In this document: positions 1 through 9,556 of the stretch, piece after piece | How the letters are laid out: each line of letters opens with the position of its first letter | Position numbering within the stretch: the first letter of the stretch is position 1 | From: Lautropia mirabilis | Lineage (GTDB): Bacteria; Pseudomonadota; Gammaproteobacteria; Burkholderiales; Burkholderiaceae_E | Assembly (NCBI RefSeq): GCF_900637555.1 | Contig: NZ_LR134378.1 | Location: 2,242,001-2,306,000 of the forward strand | DNA length: 64,000 nucleotides | Direction of reading: 5' to 3' | Made by a program: the position numbers and the translations under genes | The notes under the pieces: model-generated | What the model saw: the letters and a program-made list of their open reading frames with translations, nothing else | The model's database searches: none | Told to the model about the DNA's origin: nothing

Positions 1-534
1 GACGAGCGCGGCTTCATCCCCGTCGACGACGAGTGCCGCACCAGCGTGCCCAACATCTACGCCATCGGTGACGTGGTGCGCGGCCCCATGCTGGCGCACA
101 AGGGCGAGGAAGAGGGCGTGGCCGTGGCCGAGCGCATCGTCGGCCAGAAGCCGCACCTCGACTACAACTGCATCCCCTACGTCATCTACACCTCGCCCGA
201 GATCGCCTGGGTGGGCAAGAACGAGGCGCAGCTCAAGGCCGAGGGACGTGCCTACCGCGTCGGCCAGTTCCCGTTCATGGCCAATGGCCGGGCACTGGGC
301 ATGATGGCGGCCGACGGCTTCGTCAAGATCCTGGCTGACGAGAAGACCGACGAGGTCCTGGGCGTGCACATCATCGGCGCCGGCGCATCCGACCTGATCG
401 CCGAAGCCGTGGTGGCCATGGAGTTCAAGGCCTCGTCCGAGGACATCGCCCGCATCTGCCACCCGCACCCGTCGATGTCCGAGGCGGTCCGCGAGGCAGC
501 GCTCGCGGTCGAGAAGCGCGCACTCAACATGTAA
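1..534 (+). CDS. lpdA: Dihydrolipoyl dehydrogenase (E3), C-terminal part, cut by the window edge
   Basis: The reading frame is open from the first base and ends at a TAA, giving the last 177 residues. The segment [10 protein letters not shown] is the FAD-contacting motif of the pyridine nucleotide-disulfide reductases, and HPHPSMSE near the end carries the His of the active-site His-Glu pair that works across the dimer. The enzyme reoxidises the lipoyl group of 2-oxoacid dehydrogenase complexes and passes electrons to NAD+. The CxxxxC redox disulfide lies upstream of the window. In Burkholderiales an E3 gene directly followed by zapE is usually the last gene of the 2-oxoglutarate dehydrogenase cluster, so that complex is the likely partner; the upstream genes are not visible, so this is inference. 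Confidence 0.95.
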   Translation, partial: DERGFIPVDDECRTSVPNIYAIGDVVRGPMLAHKGEEEGVAVAERIVGQKPHLDYNCIPYVIYTSPEIAWVGKNEAQLKAEGRAYRVGQFPFMANGRALGMMAADGFVKILADEKTDEVLGVHIIGAGASDLIAEAVVAMEFKASSEDIARICHPHPSMSEAVREAALAVEKRALNM

Positions 535-555
535 GTGCCATCGGCTCGTCACACC

Positions 556-1659
556 ATGCCCAACGTCATCGATCGCTACGAAGCCCGGCTGGCCGAGCGC
601 GGCTATACCGCCGACTCGGCCCAGCGGGCCGCTATCGAACGACTGCAGAAGCTGGCCGACGAGCTGGCCAATTTCGACAACCGCCCCGGCGGCCTGTTGA
701 AGCGGCTGATGTCGCGCGGCAAGGTACCGCCGCGCGGCGTCTGGATGTATGGCGGCGTGGGACGTGGCAAGAGCTTCCTGATGGACTGCTTCTTCGAGGC
801 CCTGCCCACGCCCCGCAAGACCCGCCTGCATTTCCACGAATTCATGCGGGCCGTGCACCAGGAGCTGCGCACCCTCAAGGCCATGGCCAACCCACTCGAC
901 GAGGTGGCCCGCCGTGCTGCCGAGCGATACGCCATCATCTGCTTCGACGAGTTCCACATCTCGGACATCGCCGATGCGATGATCCTTGAGCGCCTGCTGC
1001 ACGCGTTCTTCCAGCATCGCCTGGTCTTCGTCATGACCAGCAACTACGTGCCCGATGCCCTGTATCCGGACGGCCTGCACCGCGATGCCATCCTGCCGGC
1101 CATCGCACTGCTGAACCGGAACCTGGACGTGATGTCGGTCGATGTCGGCACCGACTACCGGCAGCTCACCATCAAGGGCGTGCCGGCCTACCTGTCGCCC
1201 CTCAATGACGCCAACCGGGCCGCCATGGAAGCCGCCTTTGCGCGACTCTCTGACGGTGGCGAAGTCTCGCCCGAGCTGATCGTCGAGAACCGCCCGCTTC
1301 GCGCCGTGCGCTGCGCCGACGAGGTGGTCTGGTTCGACTTCGACACCCTGTGCCGGACCGCCCGTTCGCAGAACGACTATCTGGACATCGCCTCGCGCTT
1401 CGATACCGTCATGCTGTCGGACGTACCGCAGATGGATTCGCGCATGGCCTCCGAGGCCCGGCGTTTCACCTGGCTCATCGACGTGCTCTACGACCAGAAG
1501 GTCAACCTGGTCATCTCGGCCGAGGTGCCACCCGACCAGCTCTACACGTCAGGCGCCATGGCCCACGAGTTCGTCCGCACTGCCAGCCGCCTGCACGAGA
1601 TGCAGTCCGACACCTACCGCAACGAGGCGCGCCGCGCCCAGGCGGACCGGCTGGGCTGA
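556..1659 (+). CDS. zapE: ZapE/AFG1-family cell-division ATPase
   Basis: A 367-residue AAA-type P-loop ATPase. Walker A is GGVGRGKS and Walker B is ICFDEFHI; a C-terminal motif WFDFDTLC is typical of the family. E. coli ZapE associates with the division ring and destabilises FtsZ polymers, and the mitochondrial homologue AFG1/LACE1 handles respiratory-chain subunits. Length fits the family (about 370). The ATG at 556 is chosen because homologues begin close to here; a GTG at 535, abutting the lpdA stop codon, would add seven residues. No convincing Shine-Dalgarno precedes either start. The gene follows lpdA by 21 bp and is probably cotranscribed with it. Confidence 0.93.
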   Translation: MPNVIDRYEARLAERGYTADSAQRAAIERLQKLADELANFDNRPGGLLKRLMSRGKVPPRGVWMYGGVGRGKSFLMDCFFEALPTPRKTRLHFHEFMRAVHQELRTLKAMANPLDEVARRAAERYAIICFDEFHISDIADAMILERLLHAFFQHRLVFVMTSNYVPDALYPDGLHRDAILPAIALLNRNLDVMSVDVGTDYRQLTIKGVPAYLSPLNDANRAAMEAAFARLSDGGEVSPELIVENRPLRAVRCADEVVWFDFDTLCRTARSQNDYLDIASRFDTVMLSDVPQMDSRMASEARRFTWLIDVLYDQKVNLVISAEVPPDQLYTSGAMAHEFVRTASRLHEMQSDTYRNEARRAQADRLG

Positions 1660-1760
1660 AGGCACGGGCTCTTGCTGCCACAGTGGCTGTGCCCGGTCTG
1701 TCCTTTCCCGGGCCCATCCCTTTATCATCGGGGCCTTCCCGTTGCCATCCAGGCATCGTC

Positions 1761-3941
1761 TTGCCCGATACGCCTGCACCCACCTTGTCCAGCCCATCCA
1801 CCGCCGAGGAAGCCGACACCGACGACGCACTGCTGGAAGCCACCCGCACCGCCTTCGGGCCCCGGGGTGCGCTGGCACGGCAGGATTCCGGCTACCGGCA
1901 GCGTCCCGGCCAGCAGGAGATGGCCGAGGCCATTGCCGATGCCATCGACGCCCAGGCCGTGCTGATGGTCGATGCCGGGACCGGCATCGGCAAGACCTTT
2001 GCGTACCTGGTGCCCGCGCTGCTTTCGGGCAAGCGCGTGCTGCTCTCTACCGCCACCCGCCAGCTGCAGGACCAGCTCCATCAGCGCGACGTGCCGCGCA
2101 TCCGGCAGGCCCTGGGCAGCGATGCCGCCGTGGCGGTGCTCAAGGGCCGCGCCAACTATGTCTGCCCCGTGCACCTGTCGCGTGCGCTGCGTGACGGGCG
2201 CTTCCGTGATCCCCAGATCCCGGCGCGGCTGCGGATCATCGAGCGCTTTGCCGCCCTCAGCGAGACCGGCGACCGTGCCGGCTGCACCCAGCTCTCCGAA
2301 GAAGACCCCGCCTGGCAGTTCGCCACCTCCACCCGCGACAACTGCCTGGGACAGGACTGCCCGGAGCTGCGCCACTGTCCGTTGATGAAGGCCCGTCAGC
2401 AGGCCCAGAAGGCCGACGTGCTGATCGTCAACCACCACCTGTTCTGCGCTGACCTGTCACTCAAGGACGACGCCATCGGCGACTTCCTGCCCAAGGCCGA
2501 CATCCTCATCTTCGATGAGGCCCACCAGCTGCCCGACATCGCCACCGAGTTCTTCGGCAACACCGTCTCCACCCGCCAGCTGCTGGATCTGGGGCGCGAG
2601 AGCCTGCGAACCGGCAACCAGGACGCCCCTGGTCTGGCCGACTGGCCCGGGATGTACCGTCAGCTGGAGCAGGTGGCCGGCCGGCTGCGGCTGGCCCTGC
2701 CGCCCGGCATGCTGCGTCTGGGGCTGGACGAACTTCAGGCTGCCGACGCCCAGGACGTGAACGAATGGCTGAGCGACGTGCTGCCCGATGTGGAGGAAGT
2801 GCTGGAAGACCATGCCGAGGCCCTGCGCCCGGTCGCTGCCGCCTCGGCCGACCTGACCCATCTGCAGGAGCGCACGCTGGAGCTGCTGGGCCGGCTGCGC
2901 CACTGGCACCGGGCCTTTGATCGCGCCTGCCATCCCGAAAGCCCCCCGGCCAGGCCCGATCCGCAGGAACCCGCGACTTCCACTGCGTCCGGATCCGAAT
3001 CAGGTGGACGGGCAGGGGAGCCGGCCGCCTCGGTCTTTGCCGGCATCGCGGCCGAACTCACGCCCGCTTCACCGGCTGAGCCCACCGAATCTACCGACGA
3101 CCTGATCCTCTGGGCCCAGACCACCGACAACCACGCCCAGCTGCGCACCACGCCGCTGTCGGTTGCCCAGCGCTTTGCCGAGCAGCGCGAGCACCTGGGC
3201 GGCACCTGGATCTTCGTGTCGGCCACCCTGGCCGTGGACGACAGCCTGGCGCACTTCGCCCGCCAGATGGGCATGCCCGAAGCCTGGCAGATGCAGGTGG
3301 CCAGCCCCTTCGACTATCCCCAGCAGGCAGCCCTGTGGATCCCGCGCGGACTGGGCAGTCCCACGGCGCCGGACTTTCCCGAGCGGGTGGCCCGCCAGGC
3401 CTGGCCGCTGATCCGCCGCAACCGCGGCCGCGCCTTCGTGCTGTGCACGACACTGCGCGCCATGCGCACCATTGCCGAGCAGCTGCGCGCCCAGGCCGGT
3501 GACGACATCGATGTGCTGATGCAGGGCGAAGCCCCCCGGCATGAACTGATGACGCGCTTTCGTGAGGCGGAGGCCGCCGTGCTGGTGGGGTCGGCCGGCT
3601 TCTGGGAAGGCGTGGACATCGCCGGCGACAAGCTCTCGCTGGTCATCATCGACAAGCTGCCCTTTGCGCCGCCCGACGACCCGATCTTCCGCGCCCGCAG
3701 CCAGGCCATGGCCCGCAGCGGCCAGCATGCCTTCCGGGAACTGGCTCTGCCGCAGGCCACGCTGGCGCTCAAGCAGGGCGCAGGTCGGCTCATTCGGACG
3801 GAGACCGACCGGGGCCTGCTGGTGATCTGTGACGAGCGCCTGCGCACCCGCAGCTATGGCGCCCGCATCCTCTCCAGCCTGCCCCCGTTTCGGCGACTGG
3901 AAAGCTTCGAGGAGGCGCTGGACTTTCTGGCGGAGGATTGA
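1761..3941 (+). CDS. dinG: DinG/YoaA-type ATP-dependent Fe-S DNA helicase
   Basis: An XPD-like superfamily 2 helicase of about 726 residues. Walker A (DAGTGIGKT) lies near residue 71, and the DEAH box (IFDEAHQ) near residue 252. Between them are the cysteines expected for the 4Fe-4S domain: ANYVCP, then the NCLGQDC...HCP cluster. Motif VI is QGAGRLIR. Such helicases unwind forked DNA and R-loops during repair. A Pro/Ser/Ala-rich stretch at about residues 392-434 interrupts the region between the two helicase lobes. The start is uncertain. The frame is open upstream into zapE, the first in-frame ATG lies inside the helicase domain, and TTG 1761 is the best compromise. GTG 1683 or 1689 and TTG 1785 are alternatives. 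A TATCAT hexamer at 1723-1728 may be the -10 element. Confidence 0.9.
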   Translation: MPDTPAPTLSSPSTAEEADTDDALLEATRTAFGPRGALARQDSGYRQRPGQQEMAEAIADAIDAQAVLMVDAGTGIGKTFAYLVPALLSGKRVLLSTATRQLQDQLHQRDVPRIRQALGSDAAVAVLKGRANYVCPVHLSRALRDGRFRDPQIPARLRIIERFAALSETGDRAGCTQLSEEDPAWQFATSTRDNCLGQDCPELRHCPLMKARQQAQKADVLIVNHHLFCADLSLKDDAIGDFLPKADILIFDEAHQLPDIATEFFGNTVSTRQLLDLGRESLRTGNQDAPGLADWPGMYRQLEQVAGRLRLALPPGMLRLGLDELQAADAQDVNEWLSDVLPDVEEVLEDHAEALRPVAAASADLTHLQERTLELLGRLRHWHRAFDRACHPESPPARPDPQEPATSTASGSESGGRAGEPAASVFAGIAAELTPASPAEPTESTDDLILWAQTTDNHAQLRTTPLSVAQRFAEQREHLGGTWIFVSATLAVDDSLAHFARQMGMPEAWQMQVASPFDYPQQAALWIPRGLGSPTAPDFPERVARQAWPLIRRNRGRAFVLCTTLRAMRTIAEQLRAQAGDDIDVLMQGEAPRHELMTRFREAEAAVLVGSAGFWEGVDIAGDKLSLVIIDKLPFAPPDDPIFRARSQAMARSGQHAFRELALPQATLALKQGAGRLIRTETDRGLLVICDERLRTRSYGARILSSLPPFRRLESFEEALDFLAED

Positions 3942-3957
3942 CCCCACCAGACCGGCT

Positions 3958-5037
3958 TCAGATGCCGGGCACCCCTTGCATCGGGTTCGGCGCCGGCGCA
4001 CTGCCGGAATCGCTGCCCCCCAGGTCCGGGTTCTGGCGCAGCGACTCGGGCAGATCCGGAATCAGCGGAGCCGTCTGCAGGGGCGCCATGTTGGCGTCAG
4101 CCGGCCGCACCGTGTTCGGATCCGGATCCTTCGGCTTGGGGAAATTCTTCAGATAGGCGCTCTGGGGCCAGGTGCGCGCCAGCACCCGCACCGTGTCGTC
4201 ACGCAGGTCCGGCAGGTTCAGCCGATCATACGAAGTGGCCAGGATGTTCAGTGCATCCTCGGTGGCCGGCGTGCCCTGGTAGGAAGACAGCACCCCCTGC
4301 GCCCGGTTGGCCGAGGCCACATAGGCCCCGCGGCTGAGGTAGAAGCGCGCCACGTGCACCTCGCCCGAGGCCATGCTGTTGACCAGGGAGCGCATCCGCG
4401 CAATCGAATCCTCACGGTAGCGGCTCTGCGGGAAGCGGTTCACCACCTGCTGGAAGGCGTCATAGGCCTCGCGCGTGGCCGCCAGATCGCGCTCGGAAGC
4501 GTCCTGACCCGCCCAGCGGGCAATCAGCCCGGTGCCATTGCTGAAATTCACCAATCCCTTCAGGTAATACGCATAGTCCAGCCGCTCGTGGGCCGGATGC
4601 AGACGGATGAAGCGGTCGATGGCGGAGAGCGCCTCGGCCCGGTCGCCTTCCTTGTAGTGCGCCCAGGCGATGTCCAGCTGCGCCTGCTGGGCATAGCTGC
4701 CGAACGGGTAGCGCGATTCCAGCCGCTCCATGCCCTTGATGGCACTGGTCCAGTTGCCCGCATCCAGATCTGCCTTGGCATCGGCATACAGCTGCTCAGC
4801 CGTCCAGTTCGTGGTGGGGTCCTTGTCGGTGGCTGCACAGCCCGCCAGCAGCACACCTGCAGCCACCACCGCCAGCCAGCCCGAGGCACGGCGTGCCGTG
4901 GCCCTGCCGGCATGAGCTGCGCGGGCGCGCTGCATCCGGTCAGCCGTCATCCCGGCGGCACGAAGCCCCCCGAGACCCGTCTCCGGCGCTGCGTCCGCAT
5001 CATGCTGCCTTGCCATCTGCCTGCTGCCTTGCCACAT
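3958..5037 (-). CDS. bamD: Outer-membrane assembly lipoprotein BamD
   Basis: BamD is the essential lipoprotein of the BAM complex that inserts beta-barrel proteins in the outer membrane. The core from WTAEQLYADAK onward consists of tetratricopeptide-like repeats, with YPFGSYAQQAQLD characteristic of BamD/ComL. A lipobox LLAGC places the lipidated cysteine at residue 67. The ATG at 5037 has a good ribosome site (GGAGGA eight bases upstream), which implies an unusually long charged segment before the signal peptide. A shorter form from the in-frame ATG at 4950 is possible. Total length (359) exceeds the usual 245-280 because of this leader and a Pro-rich C-terminal tail. The gene is convergent with dinG, 16 bp apart, and divergent from rluD, a conserved arrangement. 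Confidence 0.94.
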   Translation of the reverse strand: MWQGSRQMARQHDADAAPETGLGGLRAAGMTADRMQRARAAHAGRATARRASGWLAVVAAGVLLAGCAATDKDPTTNWTAEQLYADAKADLDAGNWTSAIKGMERLESRYPFGSYAQQAQLDIAWAHYKEGDRAEALSAIDRFIRLHPAHERLDYAYYLKGLVNFSNGTGLIARWAGQDASERDLAATREAYDAFQQVVNRFPQSRYREDSIARMRSLVNSMASGEVHVARFYLSRGAYVASANRAQGVLSSYQGTPATEDALNILATSYDRLNLPDLRDDTVRVLARTWPQSAYLKNFPKPKDPDPNTVRPADANMAPLQTAPLIPDLPESLRQNPDLGGSDSGSAPAPNPMQGVPGI

Positions 5038-5285
5038 CCGAACATTCCTCCGAATAAGCGGCCGATTATAGACAGCCCCCCAGCCGCACGCGCAAAACGC
5101 CCTGTCGCCCGGGCAGCCACGAAGCGTATCGGATGGTCACGGCCTGCCTTCACGCCATCCCGACACCGCCTCTTGATGACTATTGACTACACTAGACGCC
5201 ATGCCGGCCGAAAGCGCACGAGCCGCCAACCCGCCCGGCCCGGCATCCTTCAGCTTCCGGCCGTTCCCGCCGCCGCACCATCATC

Positions 5286-6284
5286 ATGAGCCTGTCCGAC
5301 GACCTCAGCACCGAATCCACCCCCGACACGCTCCTTGTCATCGATGCCCGTGAGGGGCAGGGCCAGCGGCTGGACCAGTTCCTGACCCGTTATCTGCAGG
5401 AACGGCTCGACGGCATCTCGCGCACGCGCATCCAGCGCTGGATCGCCCTGGGAGCGGTGCGTGTCGACCAGCAGGTACGGCTGCCTTCGCTGCGTCTGAA
5501 GGGCGTCGAAAGCATCGAGGTCGAACCGCAGCCGCTGGAAAGCGACACCGCCTTTGCGCCCGACCCGGTGCCGCTTGCCATCGTCCATCAGGACGCCGAC
5601 ATCACCGTCATCGACAAGCCGGCCGGGCTCGTCACCCATCCCGCCCCCGGCAACTGGCGCAACACCCTCATGAACGGCCTGCTGCATGCCGACCCGAAGG
5701 CCGCCCGGCTGCCACGGGCCGGCATCGTCCACCGGCTGGACCGCGACACCAGCGGCCTGCTGGTCTGCGCCCGCAGCGAACGCGCCTTTGCCAGCCTGAC
5801 CGCCCAGCTGGCCAGCCGACAGATGGGACGACGCTACCTGGCCATCGCCTGCGGCCAGACGCCGGCCCAGGGCACCGTCGAGGGCAACATCGGCCGTGAC
5901 GAACGCAACCGTCTGCGCATGGCCGTCGTGCAGCCACCTGCCGGCAAGCCGGCTCGCACCCATTACCGGCTGCTGGCCGCCAGCCCCGATGCCGAGGCCG
6001 CCGCCATTCTCTGCAAGCTGGAGTCCGGTCGCACCCACCAGATCCGCGTTCACATGGCCCACATTGGCCATCCGCTGGTGGGCGACACCCTGTACGGTGG
6101 CAAGCCACTGGCCGGCTTTGCCCGCCAGGCCCTGCACGCGTGGCAGCTCCAGCTCATCCATCCTGCCACCCAGCAGTCGCAGGTGTTTGTTGCCCCCATC
6201 CCGCCCGACCTACTGACGCTGGCTGCCGAGTTGCAGATTGCATTGCCCGCCCAGCCCCCAGCCGCTTCATCGGAAGGGGCCTGA
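5286..6284 (+). CDS. rluD: 23S rRNA pseudouridine(1911/1915/1917) synthase RluD
   Basis: A 332-residue RluA-family pseudouridine synthase. An N-terminal S4 RNA-binding domain (RLDQFLTRYLQERL...ISRTRIQRWIALGAVRV) precedes the catalytic domain. The signature HRLDRDTSG starts at residue 149, with the catalytic Asp at about 152, and ESGRTHQIRVH follows. RluD modifies helix 69 of 23S rRNA and supports ribosome assembly. RluD is preferred over RluA or RluC because of the S4 domain and the neighbours: bamD divergent upstream and pgeF 12 bp downstream, the conserved order in proteobacteria. The 248-bp divergent gap with bamD shows no clear promoter hexamers. Confidence 0.94.
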   Translation: MSLSDDLSTESTPDTLLVIDAREGQGQRLDQFLTRYLQERLDGISRTRIQRWIALGAVRVDQQVRLPSLRLKGVESIEVEPQPLESDTAFAPDPVPLAIVHQDADITVIDKPAGLVTHPAPGNWRNTLMNGLLHADPKAARLPRAGIVHRLDRDTSGLLVCARSERAFASLTAQLASRQMGRRYLAIACGQTPAQGTVEGNIGRDERNRLRMAVVQPPAGKPARTHYRLLAASPDAEAAAILCKLESGRTHQIRVHMAHIGHPLVGDTLYGGKPLAGFARQALHAWQLQLIHPATQQSQVFVAPIPPDLLTLAAELQIALPAQPPAASSEGA

Positions 6285-6296
6285 AGGAACAGAGCC

Positions 6297-7379
6297 ATGA
6301 CGATCTCCCTGAACGACGACCACGCCTTCCTGCCCATGCCGTCGGTACCGCACCCTTCGGTAGGCTGGACCTTCACCCTGCGCAGCGGCGGCGTGAGCCA
6401 GGGACCGTGGGGGGCCTGCGCCAATTCCACAGACAACGTACCTCGGGAAGCTGCTTCACCAGTACCCCCTGACGGGCAGGGGCCCCTGCAAGCAGAAGCC
6501 TGCCCACAAGCTCCGTCGTCCGGTCCGGCGGCGTCCAGCTCTACCGGACCGGCTCCGGGTGGCCTGAACCTGGGCATTCACTGTAGTGATGACCCAGACG
6601 CCGCACACGAGAACCGCCGGCGGGTGGAAGCCATCATTGGCCAGCCCATCTCGTGGCTGAAACAGGTCCACGGCATCCGTGTGCTGGATCTGGATGAAAC
6701 GCATCCCGATACCGACGCATCCCGAGGGACGAACCGCCACGCTCCTTCGCCGGAACCGCAGCCCCATGCCCAGGGAACATCGGCCAGCGCGGACATGAGC
6801 CCGGCGACGGATACCCCAGTCCCCGAGCCGGAAGCCGACGCCCAGATCACCACCCGGCCCGGCATCGCCCTGGCCGTGCAGGTGGCCGACTGCCTGCCCG
6901 TGCTGCTGGCCGACCGACAGGGCAGGGTGATCGGCGCGGCCCATGCCGGCTGGCGCAGCCTGGCGGGCGGCATCCTGCAGGCCACCGTCCAGAAAATGCG
7001 CCAGAAAGTGCCCGATGCCGACATCGTGGCCTGGCTGGGCCCCTGCATCGGTCCCGCCGTCTTCGAGGTGGGCGACGAGGTGCGCGCCGCGTTCATCGCC
7101 GCTGCTCAGGACATGGCGACCCACCTGCAGGGCAGGCCGTCCGTCCAGGAAGACGCGCAACACATGGCGCGCGCGGAATCCGCCTTCCAGCCCGGCAGGA
7201 AACCCGGCAAATGGCTGGCCAACCTGCCGGAACTGGCCTGCCAGCACCTGCACGCACTGGGCATCACCGACATCCACACGGCCGGAGCCTGCACCTTTTC
7301 TGATCCCGTGCGCTTCTGGAGCTATCGCCGCGACCAGACTTGCGGGCGCATGGCCGGGCTTGTCTGGATCAAGCCCTGA
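6297..7379 (+). CDS. pgeF: Peptidoglycan editing factor PgeF (laccase-domain, YfiH family)
   Basis: A member of the multicopper polyphenol oxidoreductase fold family, shown in E. coli to act as a purine nucleoside-type enzyme and to prevent wrong incorporation of amino acids into peptidoglycan precursors. Conserved pieces are WLKQVHG, VADCLPVLL and AAHAGWRS, which supply the His-Cys-His zinc/copper ligands, then WLGPCIGP. AGG AAC seven bases before ATG 6297 is a fair ribosome site. The protein (360 residues) is about 100 longer than usual. The extra length comes from two low-complexity Pro/Ser/Ala-rich insertions, at about residues 50-90 and 140-185, between conserved strands. It is cotranscribed with rluD. 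Confidence 0.92.
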   Translation: MTISLNDDHAFLPMPSVPHPSVGWTFTLRSGGVSQGPWGACANSTDNVPREAASPVPPDGQGPLQAEACPQAPSSGPAASSSTGPAPGGLNLGIHCSDDPDAAHENRRRVEAIIGQPISWLKQVHGIRVLDLDETHPDTDASRGTNRHAPSPEPQPHAQGTSASADMSPATDTPVPEPEADAQITTRPGIALAVQVADCLPVLLADRQGRVIGAAHAGWRSLAGGILQATVQKMRQKVPDADIVAWLGPCIGPAVFEVGDEVRAAFIAAAQDMATHLQGRPSVQEDAQHMARAESAFQPGRKPGKWLANLPELACQHLHALGITDIHTAGACTFSDPVRFWSYRRDQTCGRMAGLVWIKP

Positions 7380-7403
7380 CGGAAGTCCCGAGGCGTCCTG
7401 ACG

Positions 7404-7628
7404 CTATCGATCGGATCCTTCCGCATCTTCCGTAGCGGCCGCCGCTTCCTTCTGCGCTTCTGCTGCCTTGCGCCGTGCCCGCCGGGCTGGCGTGTTCAGC
7501 AGGTACACCACCACCGACAGTGGCAGCACGCCGTAGAGCAGGAAGGTCATGACGCCCGCGATGACCGAGTGTTCGGTCATCGACATCAGGATGACCACGT
7601 AGAGCCAGGCAATGATGATGATCAGCAT
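7404..7628 (-). CDS. Small membrane protein, function unknown
   Basis: A 74-residue protein with two hydrophobic segments: residues 1-11 running into 20-40, roughly MLIIIIAWLYVVIL and VMTFLLYGVLPLSVVVYLL. A basic then Ala/Glu-rich cytoplasmic tail follows (ARRARRKAAEAQKEAA). Similar small two-helix proteins with a TPARRxRR segment are, from memory, common between pgeF and pha genes in Burkholderiales, which supports it being real. Start ATG 7628 is preceded by CACAAT, a possible -10, but by no clear Shine-Dalgarno. It is convergent with pgeF. No function can be assigned. Confidence 0.7.
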   Translation of the reverse strand: MLIIIIAWLYVVILMSMTEHSVIAGVMTFLLYGVLPLSVVVYLLNTPARRARRKAAEAQKEAAAATEDAEGSDR

Positions 7629-7791
7629 GCCTGCATTGTGCCGCGTCCGGGCGCCCCACGGACATCCCGCACGGGCCGCCCATGGTCCGCATCCAACACG
7701 CAGCGAGCCCCGCGCCACGGACAAGGCATGAACCGCCCGGCTTGCCCCTGACATCAGCCGGTCTTCATGGTTTTCCCCATCCGCTGAACCG

Positions 7792-7820
7792 TGGTGAGGG
7801 TGTGTGTCAGCGCCTACAAT
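7792..7820 (+). promoter_or_regulatory. Candidate promoter of phaC
   Basis: TACAAT at 7815-7820 matches the -10 hexamer in five of six positions and lies 60 bp before the phaC start. The best -35 at 17-bp spacing is TGGTGA (7792-7797), which is weak. Only the -10 is persuasive. Confidence 0.35.
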
Positions 7821-7879
7821 GAACCGGAAAGGCCACGCCCGGGGACACAGGGCGAAACAGCACCCCAAGGAGACCGATC

Positions 7880-9553
7880 TTGGCCACGACCTCGCCATCC
7901 GCCCGGAAGCGCAAGAAGCCCCGCGCCGGGACGCCACCGCAGCAGGCCAAGCGCCCGGACACCAAGGCCACCGCGCCAACCTGGCACATCGATCCCGAGG
8001 CACTGTCCGCCCTGCAGGCCGAGTTCATGCAGCGCTTTCAGGCACAGCTGAATCAGCAGATGTCGGGCGCTGCCCCCGAGCTGGGCAATGACCGGCGCTT
8101 TGCGGCCGAGGCCTGGCAGAAGCAGCCGCTCTTCGGCTGGCAGGTGGCCTGGTACCGCTTCCATTCGGAATTCCTGCAGCGCTCTGCCGCCCTGGTGCAA
8201 TCCGATGAACGCACGCAGGATCGCCTGCGCTTTGCCGTGCAGCAGTGGGTCGATGCCGTCTCACCCGCCAACTTCCTGGCCACCAATCCGGATGCCCAGC
8301 AACGGATGATCGAGACCCAGGGCGAGAGCCTGCGCCAGGGCATCCAGAACCTGCTGAACGACCTGCAGCAGGGCCGCATCTCGCAGACTCCAGCCGATGC
8401 CTTCGAGGTCGGCCGCAACGTCTGCACGACCCCCGGCACCGTCATCTACCAGAACGAGCTCGTCCAGCTCATCCAGTACCAGCCCGGCACACCGTCAGTC
8501 GGTGAACGGCCGCTGCTGATCATCCCGCCTGCCATCAACAAGTACTACATCCTGGACCTGCAGCCGAGCAATTCCTTCATCGGCCATGCGGTTGCCGAGG
8601 GGCACACTGTCTTTGTCGTCTCGTGGCGCAACATCCAGGATCCAGGCTGCACGCTGGGCTGGGACGACTATCTGCAGAAGGGCATCGTCGATCCCATCCA
8701 CGTCGTGCAGGCCATCAGCGGTCAACCGACCATCAACCTGCTGGGCTTCTGCATCGGCGGCACACTGCTGTGCACTGCGCTGGCTGCGCTGGCCGCCAAG
8801 GGCGAGAAACCCGCTGCCTCGCTCACGCTGCTCACCACGCTGCTGGACTCCACCCATCCGGGCGTGCTGGGCATCTTCATCGACGAGATGCAGCTGGCCC
8901 TGCGAGAAGGCACCATCGGCCAGCGGGGCATCATGCCCGGCAAGGATCTGGCGCTCACCTTCAACTTCCTGCGGCCCAATGAGCTGGTCTGGAACTATGT
9001 GGTGGGCAACTACCTGAAGGGCGAGACCCCGCCGCCCTTCGACCTGCTGTACTGGAACTCGGACAGCACCAATCTGGCTGGCCCCATGTTCTGCACCTAC
9101 CTGCGCCATCTGTACCTGCAGAACGAACTGGTGCAGCCCGGCGTCTTCCAGAGCCTGGGGGAAGCCATCGATCTCCGGCGCATCGACGTGCCCACCTACG
9201 TGCTGTGCGCCCGCGAGGACCACATCGTGCCCTGGCAGGGCGGCTACGAATCGGCCCAGGCGCTGGGCGGCAAGCCGCGCTTCGTGCTGGCCGCCAGCGG
9301 CCACATCGCTGGCGTCGTCAACCCGCCCGCCAAACAGAAACGCAGCTACGCCACCGGCCCCGACATCGCCGGCCTCACCCCCGAGCAATGGCAGGCGCAG
9401 GGTGAAGAACATGCCGGCAGTTGGTGGCCCGACTGGTATCAGTGGCTGGAAAGCTACCAGGGCAAGGCCGTACCGGCCCCCACCGCGCCCGGCTCCGCGC
9501 AGTATCCCCCCATCGAGCCGGCACCCGGCCGTTACGTCAAGGAGAGGATCTGA
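7880..9553 (+). CDS. phaC: Class I poly(3-hydroxyalkanoate) synthase PhaC
   Basis: Polymerises (R)-3-hydroxyacyl-CoA, mainly 3-hydroxybutyryl-CoA, into storage polyester on granule surfaces. The lipase-like box GFCIGG holds the catalytic Cys (residue 291). The Asp (447, in REDHIVPW) and His (475, in SGHIAGV) complete the triad. The PhaC N-terminal domain is present and length (557) fits class I enzymes. The start is a TTG at 7880, backed by a near-ideal AAGGAG seven bases upstream; no in-frame ATG occurs before the conserved region. The first 35 residues are Lys/Arg/Pro-rich and probably disordered. phaB follows three bases after the stop, so both are surely one transcript. Confidence 0.96.
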   Translation: MATTSPSARKRKKPRAGTPPQQAKRPDTKATAPTWHIDPEALSALQAEFMQRFQAQLNQQMSGAAPELGNDRRFAAEAWQKQPLFGWQVAWYRFHSEFLQRSAALVQSDERTQDRLRFAVQQWVDAVSPANFLATNPDAQQRMIETQGESLRQGIQNLLNDLQQGRISQTPADAFEVGRNVCTTPGTVIYQNELVQLIQYQPGTPSVGERPLLIIPPAINKYYILDLQPSNSFIGHAVAEGHTVFVVSWRNIQDPGCTLGWDDYLQKGIVDPIHVVQAISGQPTINLLGFCIGGTLLCTALAALAAKGEKPAASLTLLTTLLDSTHPGVLGIFIDEMQLALREGTIGQRGIMPGKDLALTFNFLRPNELVWNYVVGNYLKGETPPPFDLLYWNSDSTNLAGPMFCTYLRHLYLQNELVQPGVFQSLGEAIDLRRIDVPTYVLCAREDHIVPWQGGYESAQALGGKPRFVLAASGHIAGVVNPPAKQKRSYATGPDIAGLTPEQWQAQGEEHAGSWWPDWYQWLESYQGKAVPAPTAPGSAQYPPIEPAPGRYVKERI

Positions 9554-9556
9554 ATC

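Noticed and set aside
5161-5206. TTGATG/TTGACT promoter for rluD
   Set aside because: No -10 hexamer at suitable spacing.
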